A DNA stretch of 64,000 nucleotides, taken from assembly GCF_002746455.1 (NCBI RefSeq), contig NZ_NWUW01000016.1:42592-106591 (forward strand), read 5' to 3'. Below, piece after piece: positions 43,686-51,816 of the stretch. Each line of letters starts with the position of its first letter. Positions within the stretch are counted from its first letter, which is position 1. A model generated the notes under the pieces. The model was not told the DNA's origin and did not search any database. It worked only from the letters and a program-made list of their open reading frames with translations. Source of the stretch: Bacillus fungorum. Lineage in GTDB: Bacteria > Bacillota > Bacilli > Bacillales > Bacillaceae_G. A program made the translations under genes and the position numbers.

Positions 43686-45188
43686 ATGGCAGATTACAAA
43701 GACGAACAAAAGAGTAAGAATCAAAAGCATATGTTTCCATCACTTCCGGAGAACATTAATTACATTGAAAATAAACTTTCCCATTCTGATGACATAAAAA
43801 AATTAGATCTCCCTTTTCAAAATGGAAAAGGAACGATCTTATATATCGAATCTTTAGCCGACCCAAATTTAATTCATCAATTAGCTGTTGAGCCTTTATT
43901 AACTCGGCCAGATTTACCTTTAGATAAAGCTTTTTCTACGCTAAATATGAAAAAAGAAACAAATTTAAATTACGGTGTACAACTTTTATTACAAGGTAAA
44001 TCCTTATATTTTCATGAAAATGTCGATAGCTTTTGTATTTTCGAAACAACTTTATCTTTAAAGAGAGATATAGCAGAGCCTGATAATGAAGGCATTGTAC
44101 GTGGACCACATACTGGTTTTGTAGAAGATTTAGCAACCAATTTAGCTTCCATTCGTAAACTCATAAAAAGTCCAAATATTGTCGTTAAATATTTCACACT
44201 TGGTGAAGAAATGCATACGAAAGTGGCAATTGCTTATATGCAAAACATAGCGAATGACGATTTAGTTACAGAAGTAAAAAGAAGGTTAGAAACGATTAAG
44301 ACAGATGCGCTTATGCCTCCAGGATATATACAAGAATTTATAGAGGATACGTCTTTCTCACCATTTCCGCAGCAATTAAATACAGAGCGTCCAGATAGAG
44401 TCGCAGCAAATTTAATGGAAGGACGGATTGCTATTTTATCTGACGGAGATCCAACAGCGCTCATCGTACCTGTTACGTTATTCGCTTTCTACCAATCACC
44501 AGATGATTATAATAACCGCTGGATTGTCGGTTCTTTCGTCCGAATGATTCGCTTAGTAAGTTTTTTAATTGCCTTTCTCTTGCCAGCTTTATATATTGCA
44601 ACTGTCGCTTTTCATCCTGATGTGTTGCCGCTCGAACTTGTGTATACAATTAAAGCTTCATTAGAGAAAGTACCGCTCCCTCCCATTTTTGAAGCTCTCT
44701 TAATGGAATTAATCTTTGAATTGTTACGAGAAGCTGGTATTCGTCTGCCGAGCCGAGTTGGACAAACAATCGGTATTGTAGGTGGTTTAGTAATTGGTGA
44801 TGCAATTGTAAAAGCCGGCCTTGTTTCTTATACAATGATTATCGTTGTAGCTTTAACTGCAATTTCATCTTTTCTTGTCCCATCAAACGATATGAGTTCA
44901 GCAGTTCGGATTCTTCGTTTTCCATTAATGATTCTTGCTGCTATATTCGGATATGTAGGAATTTCATTTGGCTTGATTATAACTTTTGTTCATTTATGTC
45001 AGCTTCATTCTTTTCATACACCATATCTTTCTCCTATTGCTCCAATGCGAATAAAAGATATGAAAGATTCTTTCGTAAGACTCCCAATTTGGTCATTTTG
45101 GGAACGGCCTCATGATCCAAAGCCCCAAAAAATGCAGCGCCAGCATGTAACGAGAGAGGATGAGAACGGTGACAAACACGCAAAGTAA
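43686..45188 (+). CDS. gerKA: Spore germinant receptor subunit A, GerK-like
   Basis: 500 residues, GerA family: a soluble N-terminal domain to about residue 280 (DGEPTALIVPVTLFAFYQSPDDYNNRW-type block present as DGDPTALIVP...), then TM segments including FVRMIRLVSFLIAFLLPALYIATVAFHPDVLP, EAGIRLPSRVGQTIGIVGGLVIGDAIVKAGLVS and FLVPSNDMSSAVRILRFPLM. Located in the inner spore membrane, it senses nutrients. ATG 43686 lies 8 nt after AGAGG; a GTG three codons earlier is within that site. The GerK name rests on memory of this locus in B. anthracis and B. cereus. Confidence 0.85.
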   Translation: MADYKDEQKSKNQKHMFPSLPENINYIENKLSHSDDIKKLDLPFQNGKGTILYIESLADPNLIHQLAVEPLLTRPDLPLDKAFSTLNMKKETNLNYGVQLLLQGKSLYFHENVDSFCIFETTLSLKRDIAEPDNEGIVRGPHTGFVEDLATNLASIRKLIKSPNIVVKYFTLGEEMHTKVAIAYMQNIANDDLVTEVKRRLETIKTDALMPPGYIQEFIEDTSFSPFPQQLNTERPDRVAANLMEGRIAILSDGDPTALIVPVTLFAFYQSPDDYNNRWIVGSFVRMIRLVSFLIAFLLPALYIATVAFHPDVLPLELVYTIKASLEKVPLPPIFEALLMELIFELLREAGIRLPSRVGQTIGIVGGLVIGDAIVKAGLVSYTMIIVVALTAISSFLVPSNDMSSAVRILRFPLMILAAIFGYVGISFGLIITFVHLCQLHSFHTPYLSPIAPMRIKDMKDSFVRLPIWSFWERPHDPKPQKMQRQHVTREDENGDKHAK

Positions 45189-46275
45189 AATTTCGCTTGC
45201 TCAATTTACCTTTTTCGTTATTCAATGCCAGATCGGGGTTGGTATACTTTCTCTACCTAACCGCCTTCACTCAATAGCAAAAGGTGGTGGATGGATTTCC
45301 GCTCTCATCGCTGGGCTTGCAATTCAGCTTATTATTTTACTTATGTGGCTTTTCTTAAAACGATTTCCTGATGCAAATATGTATGAAAGTGTTTGTATGC
45401 TATTTGGTAATAAGTTAGGAAAACTATTGGGCTTTGCTTATGTTTTTTATTTTACCCTTATTGGTATGACGGTTATGTTAAGTGCTTGTAATGTCATTAA
45501 AGTTTGGATTTTACAAGCAACTCCTTGGTCTGCCATTCTCATGCTATTTACAATAGCTTGTTGTTATGTAGCTTATAACACTTTTAAAGTCATCGTACGA
45601 TTTTATGTCATGGCCTCTATTCTCATTATTCCAATGGCCCTTTTAATTGCCCTAGGGCTTTCCCGAGCTGATTTCTCTTATATTTTTCCTATTACAGAAG
45701 CCGGCTGGTGGAATATAATTCAAGCATCCAAGGAAACAATTACAGCCATGTATGGTTTTGAAATTATTCTTATCGCTTTCCCAAAAGTAAATGGGAGTTC
45801 TATTGCAAAACTGAAGGCCATTTCTATCGCCAATGGATTTGTAACTCTTTTTTATACTTTTACCGTTTGGATTTGCTTTATCGTATTTAGTCCAAAACAA
45901 GTTGAACTCATTCCAGAGCCAGTTGCTTACTTATTACGTTCCTTACATATTGGGATTATAGACCGGACTGATTTACTATTCATTCCAATATGGATGATAA
46001 CCGTTGTGGCTTCTATCGCTAGTTATTATTGCGCTGCTTCAATCGGAGTAGGACATATATTTAATCTTGCTAATCATAAAAAAGCTGTTCCAATCATTGG
46101 TATTATTGCTTTTAGTGTAGCCTTATTTATAGATACACCTGAAGAATTAAAAGTAATTTCAACTTTCACTGATAAGTTCACCTATATTTTCATCGTTGTC
46201 CTGCCTCTTTTATTTCTACTTTATTCAGTAATAAGGAATAAGAAAGGAGAGCAGTATGTTCAAAAAAAGAACTAA
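45169..46275 (+). CDS. gerKB: Spore germinant receptor subunit B, GerK-like
   Basis: About 368 residues, ten TM segments, APC-superfamily fold of GerB proteins (SLAQFTFFVIQCQIGVGILSLPNRLHSIAKGGGWISALIAG, ETITAMYGFEIILIAFPKV). The start is uncertain: GTG 45169 sits 9 nt after GAGAGG, while ATG 45160 abuts it. It overlaps gerKA by 20 nt and gerKC by 20 nt, consistent with strict translational coupling of the receptor subunits. Substrate-binding role of B subunits is family knowledge. Confidence 0.85.
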   Translation: MTNTQSKISLAQFTFFVIQCQIGVGILSLPNRLHSIAKGGGWISALIAGLAIQLIILLMWLFLKRFPDANMYESVCMLFGNKLGKLLGFAYVFYFTLIGMTVMLSACNVIKVWILQATPWSAILMLFTIACCYVAYNTFKVIVRFYVMASILIIPMALLIALGLSRADFSYIFPITEAGWWNIIQASKETITAMYGFEIILIAFPKVNGSSIAKLKAISIANGFVTLFYTFTVWICFIVFSPKQVELIPEPVAYLLRSLHIGIIDRTDLLFIPIWMITVVASIASYYCAASIGVGHIFNLANHKKAVPIIGIIAFSVALFIDTPEELKVISTFTDKFTYIFIVVLPLLFLLYSVIRNKKGEQYVQKKN

Positions 46276-47380
46276 ATTACTTTTTATATTATGTACTAGT
46301 TCCCTCCTTTCTGGCTGTTGGGATCAAGAACCATTAAGGGAGGCAAGGTTAGCTTATAGCATTGGATCTGATATTACGGAAGAGAATAAACTCCAGCAAA
46401 CAGTCGAGCTCGTAAAAAGTTCAAGCGGAGAGCAATCTTCATTCGAGAATGAAATACATTCAGCAACCGGGCATAACATAAGGGATACAAGCGATGCCCT
46501 AAAAAAAAATGTGACTGGAAATATCCGCTATTTTAAATATGGTGTTCAATTACTAGGAACCAAAATTCTAAAAAAGGGTATACTACCCTATTTAGATGTT
46601 AGTTTTCGAGACCCAACAAATCCAACTGCTTTAGTAAAAATTATTGCAGTAGATGGTGAAACATCGGAGATACTAGAAAAAAAGAAAGTAGGGAATTTAC
46701 TGATTGGAGATTTCCTAAAGAAAAAAGTGAAAAGCTTAGAGGATATGAGTGTGTTTCCAAAAGAAACTTTAGAAACAGCTGCTACAAAGATGTTAGATCC
46801 GGGTAAAGATTTTACCCTCCCTTCTATAAAAATAAAAGGAAAAGAAGTTATCACAAACGGGTTAGCTTTATTTAATAAAGACAAATTAACTGGACATTTA
46901 CCTTTGAAACAAGCTGTTTTATTCGTTTTATTAACCGAAAAAATGGGAACAAGTGCCCGTATAACTCAAAAACTTACTAGCGATGAATCAGAGAAGACAT
47001 CTGATTATTTAACAATGGAAATTAGCAATCGAAAGTTAAAACGAGACTTAAAAATAACAACAGATAAAAAAGGAAATGTTTATGCTCACATTAAGCTTCA
47101 ATTAAAAGTTATAGCGCTTGAAGCTCCGAGAGATAATCTTTACAAAATGGATGAAAGAAAAAAACTAAATAAAGAACTGTCTAAACAGCTTACGAAAGAA
47201 GCTAAAAAGATAACGAAAAAGTTACAAAAAGCAAATTGTGATGCTTTCGGAATTGGTAGACATCTCATTGCTTATCATCCTGACTTATGGAAGAAAAAAA
47301 ATTGGAATAAAGATTATGCAAAAGTAAAATTTAAGCCTGAGGTAGAAGTAAACATTTTGTATAGTGGTGTTTTAAAATAA
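46256..47380 (+). CDS. gerKC: Spore germinant receptor subunit C lipoprotein, GerK-like
   Basis: 374 residues, GerC family lipoprotein: signal FILCTSSLLSGCWDQEPLREARLAYSIGSD, where the lipidated Cys is followed by the family's WD motif. Family C-terminal block ANCDAFGIGRHLIAYHPDLWKKKNWNKDY (with FKPEVEVNILYSG) is clear. GGAGAGC precedes ATG. Order A-B-C with a strong bidirectional terminator after it. Confidence 0.88.
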   Translation: MFKKRTKLLFILCTSSLLSGCWDQEPLREARLAYSIGSDITEENKLQQTVELVKSSSGEQSSFENEIHSATGHNIRDTSDALKKNVTGNIRYFKYGVQLLGTKILKKGILPYLDVSFRDPTNPTALVKIIAVDGETSEILEKKKVGNLLIGDFLKKKVKSLEDMSVFPKETLETAATKMLDPGKDFTLPSIKIKGKEVITNGLALFNKDKLTGHLPLKQAVLFVLLTEKMGTSARITQKLTSDESEKTSDYLTMEISNRKLKRDLKITTDKKGNVYAHIKLQLKVIALEAPRDNLYKMDERKKLNKELSKQLTKEAKKITKKLQKANCDAFGIGRHLIAYHPDLWKKKNWNKDYAKVKFKPEVEVNILYSGVLK

Positions 47381-47414
47381 AAGGTTGTATGCCACGCGGG
47401 CATACAACCTTTTT
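47379..47414. terminator. Bidirectional terminator between gerKC and treA
   Basis: AAAAGGTTGTATGCC / GGCATACAACCTTTT perfect stem (47379-47393, 47399-47413) with a 5-nt loop, flanked by A and T runs. Confidence 0.93.
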
Positions 47415-49074
47415 ATTTCGTATATCGATATACAATTGATTCATATGGCCTTAAGTTAAGTTTTGTAATATCCTTGCTGGAATCTTTATAATTCGACAGT
47501 ATTACTTCTTGTTTCATTTCATCTAATTGAACATGAGCTGGTACAGAATACGTTATTTCTTCTCCATAAAAGTTATTAATAACAAGTAATACCTCATCAT
47601 TTACAGTACGTGTATATGCCCAAATCTTAGGATGATTTTTATCTAAAATAGCATATTCCCCTTCTGTAAGAACATCATACGTTTTTCTAAGTTCAATTAA
47701 CTTTTTATAATGATAAAATACAGATTCCTTATCTTCTAATGCCTTCTCTACGTTTATTTCTGTAAAGTTTTCAGCCACTGAAATCCAAGGTATACTTGTT
47801 GTAAAACCACTGTTTATCTCTTCATTCCACTGCATCGGAGTACGTGAATTGTCACGAGATTTTTGTTTTAGAATCCCGATAATCTCTTCTTTTGATAAGC
47901 CTTCTTCTAACTTTATATCATATATATTTAACGATTCCACATCTCGATATTGCTCAATAGACTCGAATTTAGGATTCGTCATACCGATTTCTTCGCCTTG
48001 ATAAATGTAAGGTGTGCCCTGCAACATATGCATAGATGTCGCTAACATTTTCGCAGATTCATTTCGGTACTTTCTATCATCACCGAAGCGTGACACAATA
48101 CGAGGCTGGTCATGATTACACCAAAATAATGCATTCCATCCGCCGCCCTTTTGCATTTCAATTTGCCAATTAGACATAATCTCTTTTAATTTAATAAAAT
48201 CAAAATCCGCTTTCGTCCACTTATCACCATTCGGATAATCTACTTTTAAATGGTGGAAACTAAATGTCATGCTCAGTTCATTACGATCAGGATTCGAATA
48301 TTTAATACAATTATCAATTGTCGTAGATGACATTTCTCCAACTGTAATGACATCTTTCCCTTCAAAAACATTTCGGTTCATCTCTTGTAAATATTCATGA
48401 ACGCGCGGGCCATCTGTATAATATTTACGGCCATCGCTTGTCGCCGTACTTCCGTTATCATTTAAAAACTGTTGATCTTTTGAAATTAAATTAATAACAT
48501 CTAATCGGAATCCAGTTACCCCTTTATCAAGCCAAAAGCGCATCATATCATATACTTCTTCACGAAGTTTTTCATTTTCCCAGTTTAAATCCGCTTGTGT
48601 CTCATCAAATAGATGTAAAAAATATTGCTCTGTCTTCTCATCATATTTCCAAGCAGACCCACCAAACTTAGATTGCCAATTATTTTTTTCATCACGCCAA
48701 ATGTAATAATTACGATATGGACTATTTTTATCTTCCTTCGCTTCCTTAAACCACTTATGCTCCGTCGAACTATGATTTACAACGATATCCAGCATAATTT
48801 CAATGTTACGTGCCTTTGCTTCTTCTAAAAGCTCTTCAAACTCTTCCATCGTTCCGTAAGATGGATCAATACTGTAGTAATCACTTACATCATATCCATT
48901 ATCATTTTGTGGCGATTGGTATATCGGTGTTAACCAAATATAATCTACTCCGAGTTCTTTTAAATAATCTAGTTTTTCTGTAACCCCTTTTATATCACCG
49001 GTTTCTTTATTGTAATAGCTATTAAAGCTCTTCGGATAAATTTGATAAACTACACTTTTATGCCAATCCTTCAT
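47413..49074 (-). CDS. treA: Trehalose-6-phosphate hydrolase (phosphotrehalase)
   Basis: GH13 enzyme of 553 residues splitting trehalose 6-phosphate to glucose and glucose 6-phosphate. Conserved regions: DIVVNHSSTEHKWF, GFRLDVINLISKD (nucleophile Asp), VITVGEMSST (acid Glu), and WCNHDQPRIVSRFGDD (third catalytic Asp). Motifs alone would also fit oligo-1,6-glucosidase; the adjacent trehalose PTS gene 13 nt upstream and TreR decide. Ends in a terminator shared with gerKC. Confidence 0.93.
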   Translation of the reverse strand: MKDWHKSVVYQIYPKSFNSYYNKETGDIKGVTEKLDYLKELGVDYIWLTPIYQSPQNDNGYDVSDYYSIDPSYGTMEEFEELLEEAKARNIEIMLDIVVNHSSTEHKWFKEAKEDKNSPYRNYYIWRDEKNNWQSKFGGSAWKYDEKTEQYFLHLFDETQADLNWENEKLREEVYDMMRFWLDKGVTGFRLDVINLISKDQQFLNDNGSTATSDGRKYYTDGPRVHEYLQEMNRNVFEGKDVITVGEMSSTTIDNCIKYSNPDRNELSMTFSFHHLKVDYPNGDKWTKADFDFIKLKEIMSNWQIEMQKGGGWNALFWCNHDQPRIVSRFGDDRKYRNESAKMLATSMHMLQGTPYIYQGEEIGMTNPKFESIEQYRDVESLNIYDIKLEEGLSKEEIIGILKQKSRDNSRTPMQWNEEINSGFTTSIPWISVAENFTEINVEKALEDKESVFYHYKKLIELRKTYDVLTEGEYAILDKNHPKIWAYTRTVNDEVLLVINNFYGEEITYSVPAHVQLDEMKQEVILSNYKDSSKDITKLNLRPYESIVYRYTK

Positions 49075-49087
49075 GTTTAACTTCCTC

Positions 49088-50515
49088 CTACTTCTGTTTT
49101 ACTCGTTTTGCAAATAACCACGTTAACGTAAACGGGATTACAACTGCGATAACCATTCCTACAATAAACATTGGAATCGATTTCGGAATGATAGAAATAA
49201 ATGCTGGTAATCCGCCAATTCCGATAGCAGGTGCTAATACACCATTTAACGTAATAAATATCGCTGCCACAGCCGATCCTATAATCGCTGCATAGAACGG
49301 GAATTTATTTCGTAAGTTTACACCAAACATCGCTGGCTCTGTAATACCGAAATATGCTGAAATCGCTGATGTGGATGCCATGCTTTTATCATTTTGATTT
49401 TTAGAAATCCAGAACATCGCAAGTGCCGCACTACCTTGCGCAATGTTAGAAAGAGCAATCATCGGCCAAATGAATGTACCACCGTGCTGTGCAATTAATT
49501 GTAAGTCGATAGCAATAAACATATGATGCATACCTGTAATTACTAGCGGTGCATATAATGCTCCAAACAATACTGCTCCAACTACTGGTACTGTTTCATA
49601 TACACCTACTAATCCAGCTGTTAATAAATCTCCAATATGCCGTGTAACTGGACCAATAATCCCTAATGCTAACACCCCTGTTACGACAATCGTTGTAATT
49701 GGTACAACTAATAATTGAATTGCATTTGGTACATGTTTCTTTAAGAAAACTTCCACTTTACTTAGTACGAATGCTGCTACTAAAACCGGTAGAATTTGAC
49801 CTTGATACCCTACTTTTTCAATTTGAAATAGTCCTAAAATATCGAAGTACTCAATCTTTTGTCCATCTAAACCAGTCGCTGCTTTTCCGTAATCCCACGC
49901 GTTTAATAAGGCTGGATGCACAAGCATTAATCCCATAACAATCCCTAATATCGGACTACCACCAAAACGCTTCGTTGCTGACCAACCGACAAGTGCTGGT
50001 AAGAATACGAATGCTGTATTCGCCATCATATTAATTAAATCCCAAAGCCCACTTAAGTTTGGATACACATCTAATAAATTTTTACCTTCAAAAAATAAGT
50101 CCTTCGCTCCTAATAGATTGTTAATTCCCATTAGTAAACCAGCTGTTACGATTGCTGGTAATATCGGCATAAATACATCTGAAAATACTTTTACAAACTT
50201 TTGAGCTGGATTTAACTTTTGATTTCCGGAATCTTTTACGTCAGCTACTGTCGCTTCCTTCATACCTGCAAGCGTTATCAATTCGGCATATACTCGATCA
50301 ACATCTCCTGGACCGATTACAATTTGAAATACCCCAGCGTTATGAAACGCTCCCTTCACTAATGAAACAGACTGCAAATTATCGTTATCTATTTTACTTT
50401 CATCTTTTAAAGCGATACGGAGCCTCGTTACACAGTGCGCAGCTTGTTCAATATTGTCTTTCCCACCAATATACTGCAACACTTCCTCTGCTGTTTTACG
50501 ATAGTCTTTCCCCAT
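49088..50515 (-). CDS. treP: Trehalose PTS permease, EIIBC
   Basis: 475 residues: EIIB domain first (phospho-Cys in QAAHCVTRLRIALKDES, residues about 20-36), linker, then EIIC with about ten TM segments (FVKVFSDVFMPILPAIVTAGLLMGINN, ALLFGALYAPLVITGMHHMFIAID, SAISAYFGITEPAMFGVNLRNKFPFYAAIIGSA). No EIIA domain, so it must borrow a glucose-type EIIA. Cotranscribed with treA; a cre site and two TreR operators lie upstream. Confidence 0.93.
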   Translation of the reverse strand: MGKDYRKTAEEVLQYIGGKDNIEQAAHCVTRLRIALKDESKIDNDNLQSVSLVKGAFHNAGVFQIVIGPGDVDRVYAELITLAGMKEATVADVKDSGNQKLNPAQKFVKVFSDVFMPILPAIVTAGLLMGINNLLGAKDLFFEGKNLLDVYPNLSGLWDLINMMANTAFVFLPALVGWSATKRFGGSPILGIVMGLMLVHPALLNAWDYGKAATGLDGQKIEYFDILGLFQIEKVGYQGQILPVLVAAFVLSKVEVFLKKHVPNAIQLLVVPITTIVVTGVLALGIIGPVTRHIGDLLTAGLVGVYETVPVVGAVLFGALYAPLVITGMHHMFIAIDLQLIAQHGGTFIWPMIALSNIAQGSAALAMFWISKNQNDKSMASTSAISAYFGITEPAMFGVNLRNKFPFYAAIIGSAVAAIFITLNGVLAPAIGIGGLPAFISIIPKSIPMFIVGMVIAVVIPFTLTWLFAKRVKQK

Positions 50516-50539
50516 ATTCCCGTCCCTCTTTTCTTTTTT

Positions 50540-50553
50540 TGATACCGTTTACA
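50540..50553. promoter_or_regulatory. cre site upstream of treP
   Basis: TGATACCGTTTACA matches TGWNANCGNTNWCA fully; 25 nt before the treP start, so CcpA would block transcription in glucose. Confidence 0.85.
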
Positions 50554-50564
50554 CTTACATATTA

Positions 50565-50604
50565 ACTCGTATATATAAGTTAGTCAACACTCGTATATAC
50601 GAGT
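50565..50604. promoter_or_regulatory. Tandem TreR operators
   Basis: ACTCGTATATACGAGT (50589-50604) is a perfect palindrome. A second, half-degenerate copy ACTCGTATATATAAGT lies at 50565-50580, 24 bp away centre to centre. Both are between treR and treP. Confidence 0.85.
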
Positions 50605-50622
50605 TTTAAAATTTTTTATAAA

Positions 50623-50655
50623 AAAAGAGATGAAACGTTATTTCGTCCCATCTCC
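50623..50655 (-). terminator. Terminator of treR
   Basis: Minus-strand GAGATGGGACG-aaata-CGTTTCATCTC (two G-U pairs) plus a U run, separating treR from treP. Confidence 0.8.
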
Positions 50656-51366
50656 TTATTTTCTCCGTGCCACATCCGAAAAATGAAAAATATCTAAACG
50701 ATGGCGGGATTCTGTATATTCGAACTGACTTCCATCATAAAAATGTGTAAAGTTTTTCACAACTACAACATAGTCTGTTCCATTTAAATCTAAATACTTT
50801 CTATCGTCCTCTGTACATGGCTGCACTTCAATTACCCTCTGTGAGTAACTAATATGAAGACCTAGTTCTTTCTCAATGTATTTATAAATAGACTCCGCTG
50901 CAATTTCACCCGTTAATCCAGGAATATATTCCGATACAAAATGATTGATATCCAAAATTACTTTTTCTCCATCAATATTTCGAACGCGTTTAATATGATC
51001 TATTTCTGTTTTCTCTTTCACATTTAACAGCTTTGCAACCTCTTTTGTCGCTTGTACTTTCTCCATTCCCACGACTTCTGTAATACAATGGCGCCCTAAA
51101 CGTTCATTTTCTTCTTGGAAACTTACAATACCACCAAAGTTGAATTCAATGTTTTTTCGCTTTAAAACAAAAACACCTTTTCCGTGTATTTTTTGAACAT
51201 ATCCACGCTCTTGTAATAAATCTACAGCTTTTCTTACAGTACCACGGCTCGCTTCATACTGCTTCATTAATTCAGTTTCTGATGGGATTTTGCATCCCTC
51301 TTTTAATTGCTTATTATCAATAGACTTACTGATTTCTGTATAAATTTGTTCATACTTACTCATCAT
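50656..51366 (-). CDS. treR: Trehalose operon repressor, GntR family
   Basis: 236 residues: N-terminal winged helix (KIPSETELMKQYEASRGTVRKAVDLLQERGYVQKIHGKGVFV) and C-terminal UTRA effector domain (VKNFTHFYDGSQFEYTESRHRLDIFHFSD). In B. subtilis TreR binds trehalose 6-phosphate. The start could be either of two adjacent ATG codons. Operators with TCGTATA half sites lie downstream, in front of treP. Confidence 0.92.
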   Translation of the reverse strand: MMSKYEQIYTEISKSIDNKQLKEGCKIPSETELMKQYEASRGTVRKAVDLLQERGYVQKIHGKGVFVLKRKNIEFNFGGIVSFQEENERLGRHCITEVVGMEKVQATKEVAKLLNVKEKTEIDHIKRVRNIDGEKVILDINHFVSEYIPGLTGEIAAESIYKYIEKELGLHISYSQRVIEVQPCTEDDRKYLDLNGTDYVVVVKNFTHFYDGSQFEYTESRHRLDIFHFSDVARRK

Positions 51367-51517
51367 CTACAATAGCCCCTTGTCACCTTCTAATTCTATA
51401 TATATTATACCATGCTACACTCTTCTGCCAATCTCTCACTTATTTTCCAGTATAGGAAAAATACAGGTAAATATTTAATCTATAAAACGTATTTTTATAA
51501 AAATTTTTATATTTTTC

Positions 51518-51546
51518 TTTTCATTCAAAAAAACATGTAGTATACT
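51518..51546 (+). promoter_or_regulatory. Probable promoter of the His-leader permease operon
   Basis: TTTTCA (51518-51523), 17-nt spacer, TATACT (51541-51546). The -35 is imperfect. A start near 51553 would give a 264-nt leader before the permease. Confidence 0.5.
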
Positions 51547-51582
51547 AACTTCAAAATCAGAGGAGAAAGGGAGCAAAGAACT

Positions 51583-51642
51583 ATGCTTACTTATACAACA
51601 ATTGTAGTTACATTTGCACAAAAACATCATCATCATACGTAA
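51583..51642 (+). CDS. Histidine-rich leader peptide (19 residues)
   Basis: Encodes MLTYTTIVVTFAQKHHHHT. Four consecutive CAT codons (51625-51636) stand two codons before the TAA stop. A purine-rich AGGAGAAAGGGAG lies upstream of the ATG. It lies between a plausible promoter and a strong terminator, and its stop codon overlaps the first arm of a nested set of RNA hairpins. This is the layout of amino-acid attenuator leaders (hisL in enterobacteria has seven His). The protein product itself is probably not important; its translation speed is. Strong inference, not proof. Confidence 0.8.
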   Translation: MLTYTTIVVTFAQKHHHHT

Positions 51643-51753
51643 CCCTTGAAACCTAGCGGAAAAATTACGCGTAGGTACAAGGGTTATTCCCGTTGTACCT
51701 ACGCTTTGGCGAAGAGCCATGTAGGTATTTTTTATCTACATGGCTCTTTTTTT
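51640..51753 (+). promoter_or_regulatory. Histidine attenuator: alternative hairpins and terminator
   Basis: Arms seen: 1 = 51640-51648, 2 = 51669-51686, 3 = 51693-51704, 4 = 51712-51727, 5 = 51736-51748. 1 pairs with the end of 2 (9 bp); GCGTAGGTACAA in 2 pairs with all 12 nt of 3; TACCTAC in 3 also pairs with GTAGGTA in 4 (7 bp, more with G-U); 4 pairs with 5 (11-13 bp) before seven T, an intrinsic terminator. Pairings 2:3 and 4:5 (off) exclude 1:2 and 3:4 (on). A ribosome stalled on the first His codons would leave arm 1 free and favour read-through; one reaching the stop would cover arm 1 and favour termination. Confidence 0.75.
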
Positions 51754-51816
51754 ATTGCCAAAAAGCTAGTAAAAAATGATGTTTACGCAAAACTTACTAC
51801 AAAGGAGTTAACAAAA

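Noticed and set aside
47413..49074. Oligo-1,6-glucosidase
   Set aside because: GH13 motifs fit, but the linked trehalose PTS and TreR make phosphotrehalase the better call.
51646..51816. N-terminal extension of the APC permease
   Set aside because: It would be translated across the attenuator terminator, and a proper ribosome binding site precedes ATG 51817.
51367..51816. T-box riboswitch before the permease
   Set aside because: No T-box consensus (AGGGTGGNACCGCG) and the terminator competes with short local arms instead; the His-codon leader explains the structure better.
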